From the NCBI GenBank assembly GCA_027483505.1, contig JAIXUP010000014.1, forward strand, positions 1 through 64,000: a stretch of DNA of 64,000 bases. The letters are read 5' to 3'. Below, piece after piece: positions 27,851-36,956 of the stretch (positions are counted from its first letter, which is position 1; each line of letters begins with the position of its first letter). Under the pieces are notes generated by a model. The model was given only the letters and a program-made list of their open reading frames with translations. It did no database searches and was not told the origin of the DNA. Source of the DNA: Hyphomicrobiales bacterium (GTDB lineage Bacteria > Pseudomonadota > Alphaproteobacteria > Rhizobiales > Beijerinckiaceae). Made by a program: the position numbers and the translations under genes.

Positions 27851-28455
27851 CCTTGCCTGCTTCACCGATGCCTGCCGGATTTTCCGATCCTGTTTTCGAG
27901 GGCCAGGCCGCCTTCCGCGCGCTCATGGACGCCATGGTCCGACCCGGTCTGGTCGTGACGGCGGGAGCGGCGCTGGCACCGCCTGCTGGGCTGATGCCGG
28001 CAGCCGCCGCAGCCATCCTGGCCATCTGCGATTTCGAAACGCCGCTCTGGCTTTCGCCGGCGTTGCAAGGCGGCGCGGCAGGTCCATACTTGCGGTTTCA
28101 TGCGGGCGCCCCATTGGTCACCGATCCGGCAAGCGCTGCTTTCGCGGTGCTCGACGGACGCCATGAGGCCTTTCGCCTGACGGATTTTGCGCAGGGTGAT
28201 GCCTCCTATCCGGATCGCTCGACCACGGTTCTGGTGCAGGTCGCGTCACTGACAGCCGGCAAACAGATTGTCGTGGCGGGGCCAGGCATCGCCGGCATTG
28301 CGGAGTTGCGGATCGAGGACCTTCCGGATGACTTTGGGGCGCAATGGCAGGCGAACCGGGCGGCATTCCCGCTCGGCGTCGACCTGATTTTCGTCAGCGG
28401 CAATCAACTGGTCGCGCTGCCGCGCAGCGCGCGGCTGGTCGGGGAGGCAGCCTGA
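27847..28455 (+). CDS. phnH: C-P lyase subunit PhnH
   Basis: A 202-residue PhnH subunit with the family text GFSDPVFEGQAAFRALMDAMVRPG near the N-terminus, ICDFETPLWLSP, and the C-terminal PLGVDLIFVSGNQLVALPRSARL. It is a structural subunit of the C-P lyase core. It shares one base with phnI (TGATG). Confidence 0.95.
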   Translation: MTLPASPMPAGFSDPVFEGQAAFRALMDAMVRPGLVVTAGAALAPPAGLMPAAAAAILAICDFETPLWLSPALQGGAAGPYLRFHAGAPLVTDPASAAFAVLDGRHEAFRLTDFAQGDASYPDRSTTVLVQVASLTAGKQIVVAGPGIAGIAELRIEDLPDDFGAQWQANRAAFPLGVDLIFVSGNQLVALPRSARLVGEAA

Positions 28456-29543
28456 TGTATGTCGCCGTCAAGGGTGGCGAGCGCGCCATCGACAATGCTC
28501 ACAAGCTTCTGGCCGACAAGCGCCGCGGCGACCGCGAGGTGCCCGAGTTATCGACCGCGCAGATCCGCGAGCAGCTGACGCTGGCGGTTGACCGGGTGAT
28601 GACCGAGGGCTCGCTCTATGATCGCGACCTGGCGGCGCTGGCCGTCAAGCAGGCCCGCGGCGACATGATCGAGGCCATCTTCCTCTTGCGCGCCTATCGC
28701 ACCACTTTGCCACGTTTCGGCGTTTCCGAGCCGCTGGAAACGGCACAGATGCTGGTGCGCCGCCGCATCTCCGCGACATACAAGGACCTGCCCGGCGGAC
28801 AAGTGCTCGGCCCCACCTTCGACTACACGCACCGCCTGCTCGATTTCGGGCTCGAGAGTGGAAGCGAGCCAGCCGCCGTGGCAACAGCGCCGGCGGACCC
28901 GGATGCGACGATGCCCCGCGTCACCGACATCATCGCCGGCGAAGATCTGATCGAGCGCAACCCGCCGGCTGATCCTGCCGCGCCCGTCGGTGACCTGACC
29001 CGCGATCCGCTGAACTTTCCCGCCGGTCGCGATCTGCGCCTGCAGAATCTGGCGCGCGGCGACGAGGGCTTCCTGCTCGCCCTCGCCTACTCGACCCAGC
29101 GCGGCTATGGCCGCACCCACCCCTTCGTCGGCGAGATCCGGCTCGGCGAGGTCGAGGTCGAGATGTTCGTCGAGGACCTCGGCTTCGCCGTCCCGCTCGG
29201 CGACATCACGGTGACCGAGTGCCAGATGGTGAACCAGTTCAAGGGTTCGGCCACAGAGCCGCCGCGCTTCACCCGCGGCTATGGGCTCGGGTTCGGACAC
29301 TGCGAGCGCAAGGCCATGTCGATGGCGCTGGTCGACCGCGCGCTCAGGGCCGATGAATTCGACGAGGAACGCAAGGCGCCGGCGCAGGACGAGGAGTTCG
29401 TGCTGTCACATTCTGACAACGTCCAGGCGACGGGCTTTGTCGAGCATCTGAAGCTGCCGCACTATGTCGACTTCCAGGCGGAACTGGCCTTCATCCGCCA
29501 GATGCGGCGCGAACAGACAGCCGCGAAGGAGGCAGCGGAATGA
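28455..29543 (+). CDS. phnI: C-P lyase subunit PhnI
   Basis: A 362-residue protein starting MYVAVKGGERAID, the universal PhnI opening. It carries the nucleosidase-type activity that exchanges adenine for the phosphonate at ribose C1, together with PhnG, PhnH and PhnL. The motifs DYTHRLLDFGLESG, LLALAYSTQRGYGRTHPFVGEIR and GYGLGFGHCERKAMSMALVDRAL are visible. It overlaps phnJ by 4 bases. Confidence 0.96.
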   Translation: MYVAVKGGERAIDNAHKLLADKRRGDREVPELSTAQIREQLTLAVDRVMTEGSLYDRDLAALAVKQARGDMIEAIFLLRAYRTTLPRFGVSEPLETAQMLVRRRISATYKDLPGGQVLGPTFDYTHRLLDFGLESGSEPAAVATAPADPDATMPRVTDIIAGEDLIERNPPADPAAPVGDLTRDPLNFPAGRDLRLQNLARGDEGFLLALAYSTQRGYGRTHPFVGEIRLGEVEVEMFVEDLGFAVPLGDITVTECQMVNQFKGSATEPPRFTRGYGLGFGHCERKAMSMALVDRALRADEFDEERKAPAQDEEFVLSHSDNVQATGFVEHLKLPHYVDFQAELAFIRQMRREQTAAKEAAE

Positions 29544-30427
29544 ACGCGAGCCCGTATAATTTCGCCTATCTCGACGAGCAGACCAAGCGCATGATCCGGC
29601 GCGCCATCCTCAAGGCCATCGCCATTCCGGGCTATCAGGTGCCGTTCGCCAGCCGGGAAATGCCGATGCCCTATGGCTGGGGCACGGGCGGCGTCCAGGT
29701 CACTGCGGCGATCCTCGGCCCGGAAGACGTCCTGAAGGTCATCGATCAGGGCGCCGATGACACAACCAATGCGGTCTCCATCCGCGCCTTTTTTGCGAAG
29801 ACGGCGAATGTCCGCGTCACCACATCCACAGCAGAGGCGACGGTGATCCAGACGCGCCACCGCATCCCGGAGATGGCGCTGACATCGCGCCAGGTGCTGG
29901 TCTATCAGGTTCCCATTCCGGAGCCGCTGCGCTTTCTGGAGCCGCGCGAGACCGAGACGCGAACCATGCACGCGCTCGCAGAGTACGGCCTGATGCATGT
30001 GAAGCTCTACGAGGACATCGCGCGCTATGGCCACATCGCCACCAGCTACGACTACCCGGTCGAGGTCGCAGGTCGGTATGTGATGGACCCCTCGCCCATT
30101 CCGAAATTCGACAACCCGAAGATGGACAACTGCGACGCGCTGCAGCTCTTCGGCGCGGGCCGCGAAAAGCGCATCTATGCGATCCCGCCGCACACCAGGG
30201 TGGTCTCGCTCGATTTCGACGACCACCCCTTCGAGCGCAACAAGTTCGACCATCCCTGCGCGCTGTGCGGCGCCAGCGAGAGCTACCTCGACGAGGTGGT
30301 GACCGACGACAAGGGCGGGCGCATGTTTGTTTGCTCGGACACAGACTTTTGCGAGGGCCGCCGCGCCGAGGGCCACCGTGGCCATTTGCTCGGGGACGAG
30401 CCTGCAGCCCGCGAGGCCGCCGAATGA
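29540..30427 (+). CDS. phnJ: C-P lyase radical-SAM subunit PhnJ
   Basis: A 295-residue radical-SAM enzyme that breaks the C-P bond of ribose-1-phosphonate-5-phosphate, giving the alkane and the 1,2-cyclic phosphate. The four conserved cysteines are at about 240, 243, 265 and 271 (CALC, VC, DFC), spacing as in the E. coli enzyme. PYGWGTGGVQVT and the MDNCDALQLFGAGREKRIYAIPPHT region also match. It overlaps phnK by 4 bases. Confidence 0.97.
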   Translation: MNASPYNFAYLDEQTKRMIRRAILKAIAIPGYQVPFASREMPMPYGWGTGGVQVTAAILGPEDVLKVIDQGADDTTNAVSIRAFFAKTANVRVTTSTAEATVIQTRHRIPEMALTSRQVLVYQVPIPEPLRFLEPRETETRTMHALAEYGLMHVKLYEDIARYGHIATSYDYPVEVAGRYVMDPSPIPKFDNPKMDNCDALQLFGAGREKRIYAIPPHTRVVSLDFDDHPFERNKFDHPCALCGASESYLDEVVTDDKGGRMFVCSDTDFCEGRRAEGHRGHLLGDEPAAREAAE

Positions 30428-31212
30428 GCGCTGAGCCAAACATCACGCCGCTGCTTGTCGCAACCGGCCTGTCGAAATCCTATGGCCGGCGCATGGCTTG
30501 CGAGGACGTCTCCCTGAGCATCCGTGAAGGTGAGGTTCTGGCCATCGTCGGCGAGTCAGGCTCGGGCAAGTCCACCTTGCTCAACCTGCTCGCTGGACGG
30601 CTGGACGCCGACAGCGGGCAGGTCCACTACCGCATGCGCGACGGCGTCACCCGCGACATGGGCACACTGACCGAAGCGGAACGGCGCGTGCTGATGCGCA
30701 CGGACTGGGGTTTTGTGCATCAGGACGCGGCGCAGGGCCTGCGCATGAATGTCTCGGCTGGCGGCAACATCGGCGAACGCCTGATGGCCATCGGCAATCG
30801 GCACTACGGCGACATTCGCGCCACGGCCGCGCACTGGCTGACGCGCGTCGAGATCAATGCAGATCGCATCGATGACAAGCCGACCGCCTACTCGGGCGGG
30901 ATGCGCCAAAGGCTCCAGATCGCCCGCAATCTCGTCACCGCGCCACGGCTGGTCTTCATGGATGAGCCGACGGGTGGTCTCGATGTGTCGGTCCAGGCCC
31001 GGTTGCTCGATCTCATTCGCGGGCTCGCAGCCGATCTCGGCCTTGCCGTGATCCTGGTGACCCACGATCTCGCCGTGGCGCGCCTGCTGTCCCACCGCAT
31101 CATGGTGATGAAGGGGGGGCACGTGATCGAAACCGGCCTGACCGACCGCGTCCTCGATGATCCGCAGGCGGCCTACACGCAGCTTCTGGTGTCTTCGGTG
31201 CTCGCAGCATGA
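30424..31212 (+). CDS. phnK: C-P lyase accessory ABC-type ATPase PhnK
   Basis: A 262-residue ABC ATPase with Walker A GESGSGKST, the PhnK-type segment WGFVHQDAAQGLRMNVSAGGNIGERLMA, signature YSGGMRQRLQIARNL and Walker B LVFMDEPTGGLDVS. PhnK is not a transporter component; it binds the PhnJ face of the C-P lyase core. It overlaps phnL by 4 bases. Confidence 0.95.
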   Translation: MSAEPNITPLLVATGLSKSYGRRMACEDVSLSIREGEVLAIVGESGSGKSTLLNLLAGRLDADSGQVHYRMRDGVTRDMGTLTEAERRVLMRTDWGFVHQDAAQGLRMNVSAGGNIGERLMAIGNRHYGDIRATAAHWLTRVEINADRIDDKPTAYSGGMRQRLQIARNLVTAPRLVFMDEPTGGLDVSVQARLLDLIRGLAADLGLAVILVTHDLAVARLLSHRIMVMKGGHVIETGLTDRVLDDPQAAYTQLLVSSVLAA

Positions 31213-31928
31213 GCTACCTTCCCAACCAGATCATGCTGTCGGTCGAGGACCTCGCCAAGGGATTCACGCTCCACCTGCACGGAGGCGCGGTGCTTCCCGT
31301 GGTCAGCGGCGTGTCGTTCAATGTCTACGCAGGCGAGTGCGTGGTTCTCGGCGGACCGTCCGGGGCCGGCAAATCATCGATCCTGAAAATGCTCTACGGC
31401 AATTACCTGGCCGCCAGCGGAGAAATCCGGGTCCGGCATGGCGCCGGCATGGTGGATGTCGTCGGGGCCGAGCCCCATGCCGTGCTCGACATCCGCCGCC
31501 GCACGATGGGCTATGTGAGCCAGTTCCTTCGCGTCATCCCGCGCGTCCCGGCCATCGACATCGTTGCGGAGCCGGCCATGGCGGCGGGCCACACGCGCGA
31601 GGCGGCCCGTGACCGCGCCGCGCGGCTTCTCACCCATCTCAACCTGCCGGAACGGCTGTGGCATCTGCCGCCCGCCACCTTTTCCGGCGGCGAGCAGCAG
31701 CGCGTCAACATCGCGCGCGGCTTTGCAGGGGATCATGCCATCCTGATCCTTGACGAACCGACGGCTTCGCTCGACGCGACAAACCGTGCGGCGGTGATCG
31801 ACCTCATGGCCCGCCGCAAGCAGGGCGGAGCGGCCTTCGTCGGCATCTTCCATGATGAGGACGTCCGCACCCAGGTCGCCGACCGCATCATCGATGTCAC
31901 AAACTTTGCCGCGAGCCAGGCCGCATGA
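31209..31928 (+). CDS. phnL: C-P lyase accessory ABC-type ATPase PhnL
   Basis: A 239-residue ABC ATPase with Walker [31 protein letters not shown] (the PhnL Q-loop text), signature [15 protein letters not shown] and Walker [14 protein letters not shown]. It cooperates with PhnGHIJ and PhnK in the phosphonate breakdown complex. It overlaps the next gene by 4 bases. Confidence 0.95.
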   Translation: MSYLPNQIMLSVEDLAKGFTLHLHGGAVLPVVSGVSFNVYAGECVVLGGPSGAGKSSILKMLYGNYLAASGEIRVRHGAGMVDVVGAEPHAVLDIRRRTMGYVSQFLRVIPRVPAIDIVAEPAMAAGHTREAARDRAARLLTHLNLPERLWHLPPATFSGGEQQRVNIARGFAGDHAILILDEPTASLDATNRAAVIDLMARRKQGGAAFVGIFHDEDVRTQVADRIIDVTNFAASQAA

Positions 31929-32569
31929 ACGCCCAGCCCGTCCATATCGCGACCCGGCTGTCGGAGCAGCCGCTGATCCACCCCACGGCTGCGGTGACGC
32001 AGACGGAGGTTGGACGCTATACCGAGATCGCCGAACGCTGCACCGTTTCGGAGAGCTTTGTCGGGGACTATTCCTACATGATGCGCGAGTGCGAGGTCTG
32101 GGCGGCGCGCATCGGCAAGTTCGTCAATATCGCCAGCCACGTTCGGCTGAACGCAACAAACCACCCGGTCTGGCGCGCCACGCTGCATCATTTCACCTAC
32201 CGCGCCCATGACTACTGGCCGGACGCCGAGCGCGAGGAGAGCTTCTTCGACTGGCGCAGGCAGAACGCCGTCATCATCGGCCATGATGTCTGGATCGGCC
32301 ATGGCGCAACAGTGTTGCCCGGTGTCAGTGTCGGGAACGGCGCCGTGATCGGCGCGGGGGCTGTGGTCAGCAAGGACGTGCCGGCCTGGACGATCGTCGG
32401 CGGGGTGCCGGCCCGCGAGATCAGGCGGCGCTTTCCGGTCGAGATCGGCGACCGCCTTGACAGGCTCGCCTGGTGGGACTGGAGCCACGAGCGGCTGCGC
32501 GGCGCGCTCGACGATTTCCGGTCCCTCGACATCGAGGCCTTTCTCGACAAACACGAGCCGCTCGCATGA
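31925..32569 (+). CDS. Phosphonate-operon hexapeptide-repeat acyltransferase
   Basis: A 214-residue left-handed beta-helix acyltransferase of the type found in Phn operons (phn_thr-fam). The hexapeptide region is [49 protein letters not shown]. Overlap with phnL and phnM by 4 bases each places it firmly in the operon. No PhnO-type GNAT gene is present, so it may N-acetylate aminoalkylphosphonates; that is inference. Confidence 0.88.
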   Translation: MNAQPVHIATRLSEQPLIHPTAAVTQTEVGRYTEIAERCTVSESFVGDYSYMMRECEVWAARIGKFVNIASHVRLNATNHPVWRATLHHFTYRAHDYWPDAEREESFFDWRRQNAVIIGHDVWIGHGATVLPGVSVGNGAVIGAGAVVSKDVPAWTIVGGVPAREIRRRFPVEIGDRLDRLAWWDWSHERLRGALDDFRSLDIEAFLDKHEPLA

Positions 32570-33711
32570 CAAGCCAAATCTTCGAGAATGCGATGATCGT
32601 GACGGCCGACGACGTCTTCGCCGGCTATGTTGTTGCTGTCGACGGTCTGATCGCAGAGATCGGCGAAGGCCACGCGCCCGAGCGCGGCCTCGACATGCAG
32701 GGCGACCACCTGCTGCCGGGCCTGGTGGAGATCCATACAGACAATCTGGAGGCCCATTTCATCCCGCGCCCCAAAGTGCTCTGGCAAGTCGACAGCGCCG
32801 TACAGGCCTATGATGGCCAGATTGCCACGTCCGGCATCACCACTGTGTTCGACAGCCTGCGCATCGGCACCGACGAGCACGAGACGCGCACCGAATTCGT
32901 GACGATGACCATGCAGCTGGCAGATGCGCTGGCGCGGGCGCGCCGCGAGGATCACCTGCGTGTCGATCACCGCATGCATCTGCGCTGCGAGGTTCCGACC
33001 CTGGACGTCGTCGACGCGCTGCGCGATTTCATTGCGCGCTATCCGGTGGACCTGATCTCGCTGATGGACCACACGCCCGGCCAGCGCCAGTTCCGCGACA
33101 TCGACAAGTACTTCACCTATTATGGCGGCAAGACCGGCAAGACCCTCGACGAGGTCAAGGCTGTCGTCGCCCGGCGCCAGCAGGTCGGCGCGGAGCGCGC
33201 GGCGCGGCACCGGCCCATGGTCGTCGACATGGCCAATCAGGCTGGAATTGCGCTCGCCAGCCATGACGACACCACGCTCGACGAAGTGCGTGAATCGATC
33301 GATCAAAAGGTCACGATCGCCGAATTCCCGACCACGGTCGAAGCAGCTGCAGCGTCGCGCGAGGCCGGCATGGCGACGGTGATGGGTGCGCCGAATGTCG
33401 TGCGCGGCGGCTCCCATTCGGGCAATGTCGCAGCCAGCACACTGGCGGAGCAAGGCATTCTCGACATCTTGTCCTCCGACTATGTTCCGGGCAGCCTGCT
33501 GGTCGCCGCCTTCGCCCTGCGGGATGTCCCCGCTGTGGGCGGCCTGCCAGGCGCGATCAATCTGGTTGCCCGCAACCCGGCGCGCGCCACAGGTCTTCAC
33601 GACCGCGGCGAAATCGCTGTCGGCAAGCGCGCCGACCTGATCCGGGTCAAGCTCGCAGGCGAGCAGCCGGTGGTCCGGTCCGTCTGGCGGAATGCCGACC
33701 GTGTCGCCTGA
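32566..33711 (+). CDS. phnM: Alpha-D-ribose 1-methylphosphonate 5-triphosphate diphosphatase
   Basis: A 381-residue amidohydrolase-superfamily enzyme that removes pyrophosphate from the ribose triphosphate intermediate. The PhnM signatures are [49 protein letters not shown] and [14 protein letters not shown]. It overlaps the upstream gene by 4 bases and phnN by 20. Confidence 0.96.
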   Translation: MTSQIFENAMIVTADDVFAGYVVAVDGLIAEIGEGHAPERGLDMQGDHLLPGLVEIHTDNLEAHFIPRPKVLWQVDSAVQAYDGQIATSGITTVFDSLRIGTDEHETRTEFVTMTMQLADALARARREDHLRVDHRMHLRCEVPTLDVVDALRDFIARYPVDLISLMDHTPGQRQFRDIDKYFTYYGGKTGKTLDEVKAVVARRQQVGAERAARHRPMVVDMANQAGIALASHDDTTLDEVRESIDQKVTIAEFPTTVEAAAASREAGMATVMGAPNVVRGGSHSGNVAASTLAEQGILDILSSDYVPGSLLVAAFALRDVPAVGGLPGAINLVARNPARATGLHDRGEIAVGKRADLIRVKLAGEQPVVRSVWRNADRVA

Positions 33712-34339
33712 CCAGACGGCGCTGCTCGCGGGTCACATGGCGCAGCAGCCGGAGCGCGAAGGCGCGGCAGCAGCGCCGACGCCGGGCATCTTCGTTGCAG
33801 TCGCCGGTCCCAGCGGCGCCGGCAAGGACAGCCTGATCGCCTGTGCCCGGACCGCGCTGGCGGGCGACAGGCGGTTTGTCTTCGTCAGGCGGGTGGTCAC
33901 GCGACCCTCGGACGCCTCCGAGGACCATGACAGCCTGTCGGAAGCGGCTTTCCGTTTTCGTGCCGACACAGGGGCCTTCGCCCTCTGGTGGGAGGCCAAC
34001 GGTTTGCTCTACGGGCTTCCGGCAGCCGTCAAGGACGACCTGTCTCAAGGCCGCATCGCCGTCGCCAACATTTCGCGGGACGTCATCGCGCGCGTCCGGG
34101 AAGTGTTTCCCCGCGCGCTGATCATCCACGTTACCGCCACAGTCGACGTGTTGGGCAAGCGGCTGGCGAGCCGCGGCCGGGAAGATGAAGGCGAACGATC
34201 CAAGCGCCTGTCGCGTTCTCTGTTGCGGGAACAGACCGTGGAGGCAGACATCCGCATCGAAAACAACGGTGAACTCGCGGAGGCCGGCGGGCGGTTCATT
34301 GAGACCTTGCAGGCGCTTGCCTCACCAGCCGTCCGCTAA
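33692..34339 (+). CDS. phnN: Ribose 1,5-bisphosphate phosphokinase
   Basis: A 215-residue kinase that turns ribose 1,5-bisphosphate into PRPP. It has a P-loop VAVAGPSGAGKDSLIA at residues 34-49 and the guanylate-kinase-like RRVVTRPSD, FRFRADTGAFALWWEANGLLYG and NISRDVIARVREVFP segments. The first ATG (33692) gives a 30-residue leader ahead of the core; an in-frame ATG at 33737 is possible. It overlaps phnM by 20 bases. Confidence 0.92.
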   Translation: MPTVSPDQTALLAGHMAQQPEREGAAAAPTPGIFVAVAGPSGAGKDSLIACARTALAGDRRFVFVRRVVTRPSDASEDHDSLSEAAFRFRADTGAFALWWEANGLLYGLPAAVKDDLSQGRIAVANISRDVIARVREVFPRALIIHVTATVDVLGKRLASRGREDEGERSKRLSRSLLREQTVEADIRIENNGELAEAGGRFIETLQALASPAVR

Positions 34340-34362
34340 CGCCCCCGGCAGGATCAACAGCA

Positions 34363-35070
34363 ATGTCCGCGCCCCGTTACGCGATATACCTCGCCCCGCC
34401 GCCCGGCTCCCCACTGTGGCGCTTCGGCTCCCGTGTGCTCGGCTACGATGCAGCCACCGGTGAGGACGTTCATGGCTTTGCCTTGCCGGGCGTCGAACCG
34501 GAAGCGTGGCGCCGCTGCACCGACAGGCCGCGCCTGTACGGCTTCCATGCGACCCTGAAAGCGCCTTTCCGTCTGGCCGAGGGGTGCTCGGTTCCGGACC
34601 TGCAGGCGGCGATGGCGGACTTCGCGGCGGCTGTGCAAGCATTCGATCTGGGACCTCTGGCGGTCACCTCTCTGAAGCAGGGCAACAGCGGTTTCGCTGC
34701 GCTCACCCCGGAGCAGGCCTCGCCGGATCTGGCGCGGCTTGAAGCCGAAGTGGTGATGCGTTTCGACCCCTTCCGGGCGCCCCTGACTGAGGCCGAGCGG
34801 GCCGCGCGCCATCCGGAACGCCTGACAGCGCGTGAGCGGGATCACCTGGATCGCTGGGGCTACCCGCATGTGCTGGAGGCCTTCCGGTTTCACATGACGC
34901 TGACCAACGCCCTGCCCGATCCCGACAGCATCGCGGCCCTGCTGGGCGAAAGCCTGGCTGCCCAGTTGGGCGCAGCACGGCTGGAGGTCGACGCTCTCGT
35001 CCTGTTCGAGCAGCCTGCCCCCGACGCCCGCTTCCGGATCATCAGTCGGGCGAAGATGGCCGGCAGCTGA
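34363..35070 (+). CDS. DUF1045 Phn-operon protein (2H phosphoesterase-like)
   Basis: A 235-residue protein of the DUF1045/Phn-operon family. Two H-x-T motifs characteristic of 2H phosphoesterases are visible: YGFHATLKAPF near residue 60 and FRFHMTLTNAL near residue 177. Enzymes with this fold open 2',3'- or 1'',2''-cyclic phosphates. PhnP, which normally opens the 5-phosphoribosyl 1,2-cyclic phosphate made by PhnJ, is absent, so this protein is a good candidate to replace it. It lies 23 bases after phnN and is the last gene of the operon. Confidence 0.88.
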   Translation: MSAPRYAIYLAPPPGSPLWRFGSRVLGYDAATGEDVHGFALPGVEPEAWRRCTDRPRLYGFHATLKAPFRLAEGCSVPDLQAAMADFAAAVQAFDLGPLAVTSLKQGNSGFAALTPEQASPDLARLEAEVVMRFDPFRAPLTEAERAARHPERLTARERDHLDRWGYPHVLEAFRFHMTLTNALPDPDSIAALLGESLAAQLGAARLEVDALVLFEQPAPDARFRIISRAKMAGS

Positions 35071-35122
35071 CCTTCCCCGCCGCGCGCCTCCGTGTGCGGA
35101 TCGTCTTAGGGCGCGACGCCCC

Positions 35123-36862
35123 TTAGAAGATCACGGGCTCGGACACCGGCGCGCCGAAATCCGTGCGCAGGAAGTCGAAGTCGCAGCCTGTATCGGCCTG
35201 CCCGATATGCTGCGAGAACATCCAGCCATAGCCGCGTTCGTAGCGCGGCGCGGGCTTCGGAAGGGCCGCACGGCGCGCCTCCAGTTCACTGTCGCTGACC
35301 TGCATGTTGATCGTCCGGTTCGGGACATCGATGCTGATCAGGTCGCCGGTCCGCACCAGCGCGAGCGGCCCGCCCACATGGCTTTCCGGTGCCACATGCA
35401 GCACGCAGGCGCCATAGGCCGTGCCGCTCATGCGCGCGTCGGAGATCCGGACCATGTCCCGGACGCCCTGCCGGATCAGTTTGCGCGGGATCGGCAGCGT
35501 GCCCCATTCGGGCATGCCCGGCCCGCCAAGCGGACCTGCATTGCGCAGCACCAGCACGCTGTCCGGCGTGACGTCGAGGTCATCGCGGTCGATGTTGGCC
35601 TTGAGCATCGGGTAGTCATCGAAGACGAAGGCCCTGCCGGTGTGCGTCAGCAGATGCGGCGCGGCGGCGGCCGGTTTGATGACGCAGCCATCGGGCGCCA
35701 GATTGCCGCGCAGCACCGCGAGCGCGCCCTCCTTGTAGATCGGGTTGTCGAGCGGGCGGATGACATCGTCATTGTAGACCCGCGCATCCTTCAGGGTCTC
35801 GGCCCAACTTAGGCCCGAGGCATTGATCTGCGACAGGTCCAGCAATGGGGCAAGCCGCGTCAGCAGGCCAAGCAGTCCGCCGGCATAGTAGAAATCCTCC
35901 ATCAGGTAGGTGCTGCCCGAGGGTCGGATGTTCGCGATCACCGGCACCTTGCGGCTCGCCGCGTCGAAATCGTCGAGCCCGATGGCATGGCCGGCGCGCC
36001 GCGCCATGGCGATGATGTGGATCACGGCGTTGGTCGAGCAGCCCATGGCCATGGCCAGCATGATCACGTTGCGGTAAGCCGCCTCGGTCTGGATCTTTGC
36101 CGGCGTCAGGTCCTCCCAGACCATGTCGACGATCCGCCGCCCGCAGGCGGACGCCATGCGGATGTGGCTGGCGTCGGCAGCGAGGATCGAGGAGGCACCT
36201 GGCAAGGTCATCCCCAGCATGTCCGCCAGCCCCGTCATGGTCGAGGCCGTTCCCATCGTCATGCAGACGCCGTAGGAGCGTGCGATCCCCATCTCGATGT
36301 CCGCCACGTCGGCGTCCGTGATCGTGCCGGCGCGCCGCTCCTCCCAGGTCTTGATCGTGTCCGATCCCGAGCCCAGCACCTTGCCGCGCCAGTTGCCGCG
36401 CAGCATCGGCCCCGCCGGCATGTAGAGCGCCGGAATCCCCGCGCTTGTGGCGCCAAGCAGCAGCCCTGGCGTGGTTTTGTCGCAACCGCCCATCAGGACG
36501 ACGCCATCAACCGGATGGGACCGGATCAGTTCCTCCGTCTCCATCGCAAGGAAATTGCGGTAGAGCATGGTGGTCGGCTTCACCTTGCTTTCGGACAGCG
36601 ACATCGCCGGCAGTTCGACCGGGAAGCCCCCTGCCTGGAACACGCCGCGCTTCACATCCTCGACGCGAGTCTTGAAGTGCGCATGACACATGTTGAGGTC
36701 GGACCATGTGTTGATGATCCCGATCACCGGCTTGCCGAGATAGTCAGCCGCCCCGTAGCCCATCTGGTTCATGCGCGAGCGATGGCCGAAGGAGCGGAAA
36801 TCCTCGGGCGCGAACCACCGGGCCGAGCGCAAATCGGCCGCCGCCTTGCGGGTTCGTGTCAT
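35123..36862 (-). CDS. IlvD/Edd-family dehydratase (sugar-acid dehydratase type)
   Basis: A 579-residue Fe-S dehydratase. The conserved cysteine motifs are NTWSDLNMCHAH, LMGGCDKTTPG and SYGVCMTMGTASTM, and the substrate loop is RISDARMSGTAYGACVLH. Length and text are closer to aldonate dehydratases (L-arabinonate/D-xylonate type, [2Fe-2S]) than to IlvD of isoleucine synthesis or Edd, but the substrate cannot be fixed. It converges on the phn operon, with 52 bases between the stops, and is monocistronic. Confidence 0.88.
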   Translation of the reverse strand: MTRTRKAAADLRSARWFAPEDFRSFGHRSRMNQMGYGAADYLGKPVIGIINTWSDLNMCHAHFKTRVEDVKRGVFQAGGFPVELPAMSLSESKVKPTTMLYRNFLAMETEELIRSHPVDGVVLMGGCDKTTPGLLLGATSAGIPALYMPAGPMLRGNWRGKVLGSGSDTIKTWEERRAGTITDADVADIEMGIARSYGVCMTMGTASTMTGLADMLGMTLPGASSILAADASHIRMASACGRRIVDMVWEDLTPAKIQTEAAYRNVIMLAMAMGCSTNAVIHIIAMARRAGHAIGLDDFDAASRKVPVIANIRPSGSTYLMEDFYYAGGLLGLLTRLAPLLDLSQINASGLSWAETLKDARVYNDDVIRPLDNPIYKEGALAVLRGNLAPDGCVIKPAAAAPHLLTHTGRAFVFDDYPMLKANIDRDDLDVTPDSVLVLRNAGPLGGPGMPEWGTLPIPRKLIRQGVRDMVRISDARMSGTAYGACVLHVAPESHVGGPLALVRTGDLISIDVPNRTINMQVSDSELEARRAALPKPAPRYERGYGWMFSQHIGQADTGCDFDFLRTDFGAPVSEPVIF

Positions 36863-36956
36863 GGGCTCTCCTCCTCCGCGATCATTGTTTCCGGCAGCCT
36901 AGCACCAGCTTGCGCGGCCCTGCCAAGAAAACTTCCGGGAGGATGGCCCGGCCGGC

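Noticed and set aside
35093-35125. Weak hairpin (AGGGCG / CGCCCC) between DUF1045 and the dehydratase
   Set aside because: The stem is only about 5-6 bp with no T-run on either strand, so I do not call a terminator.
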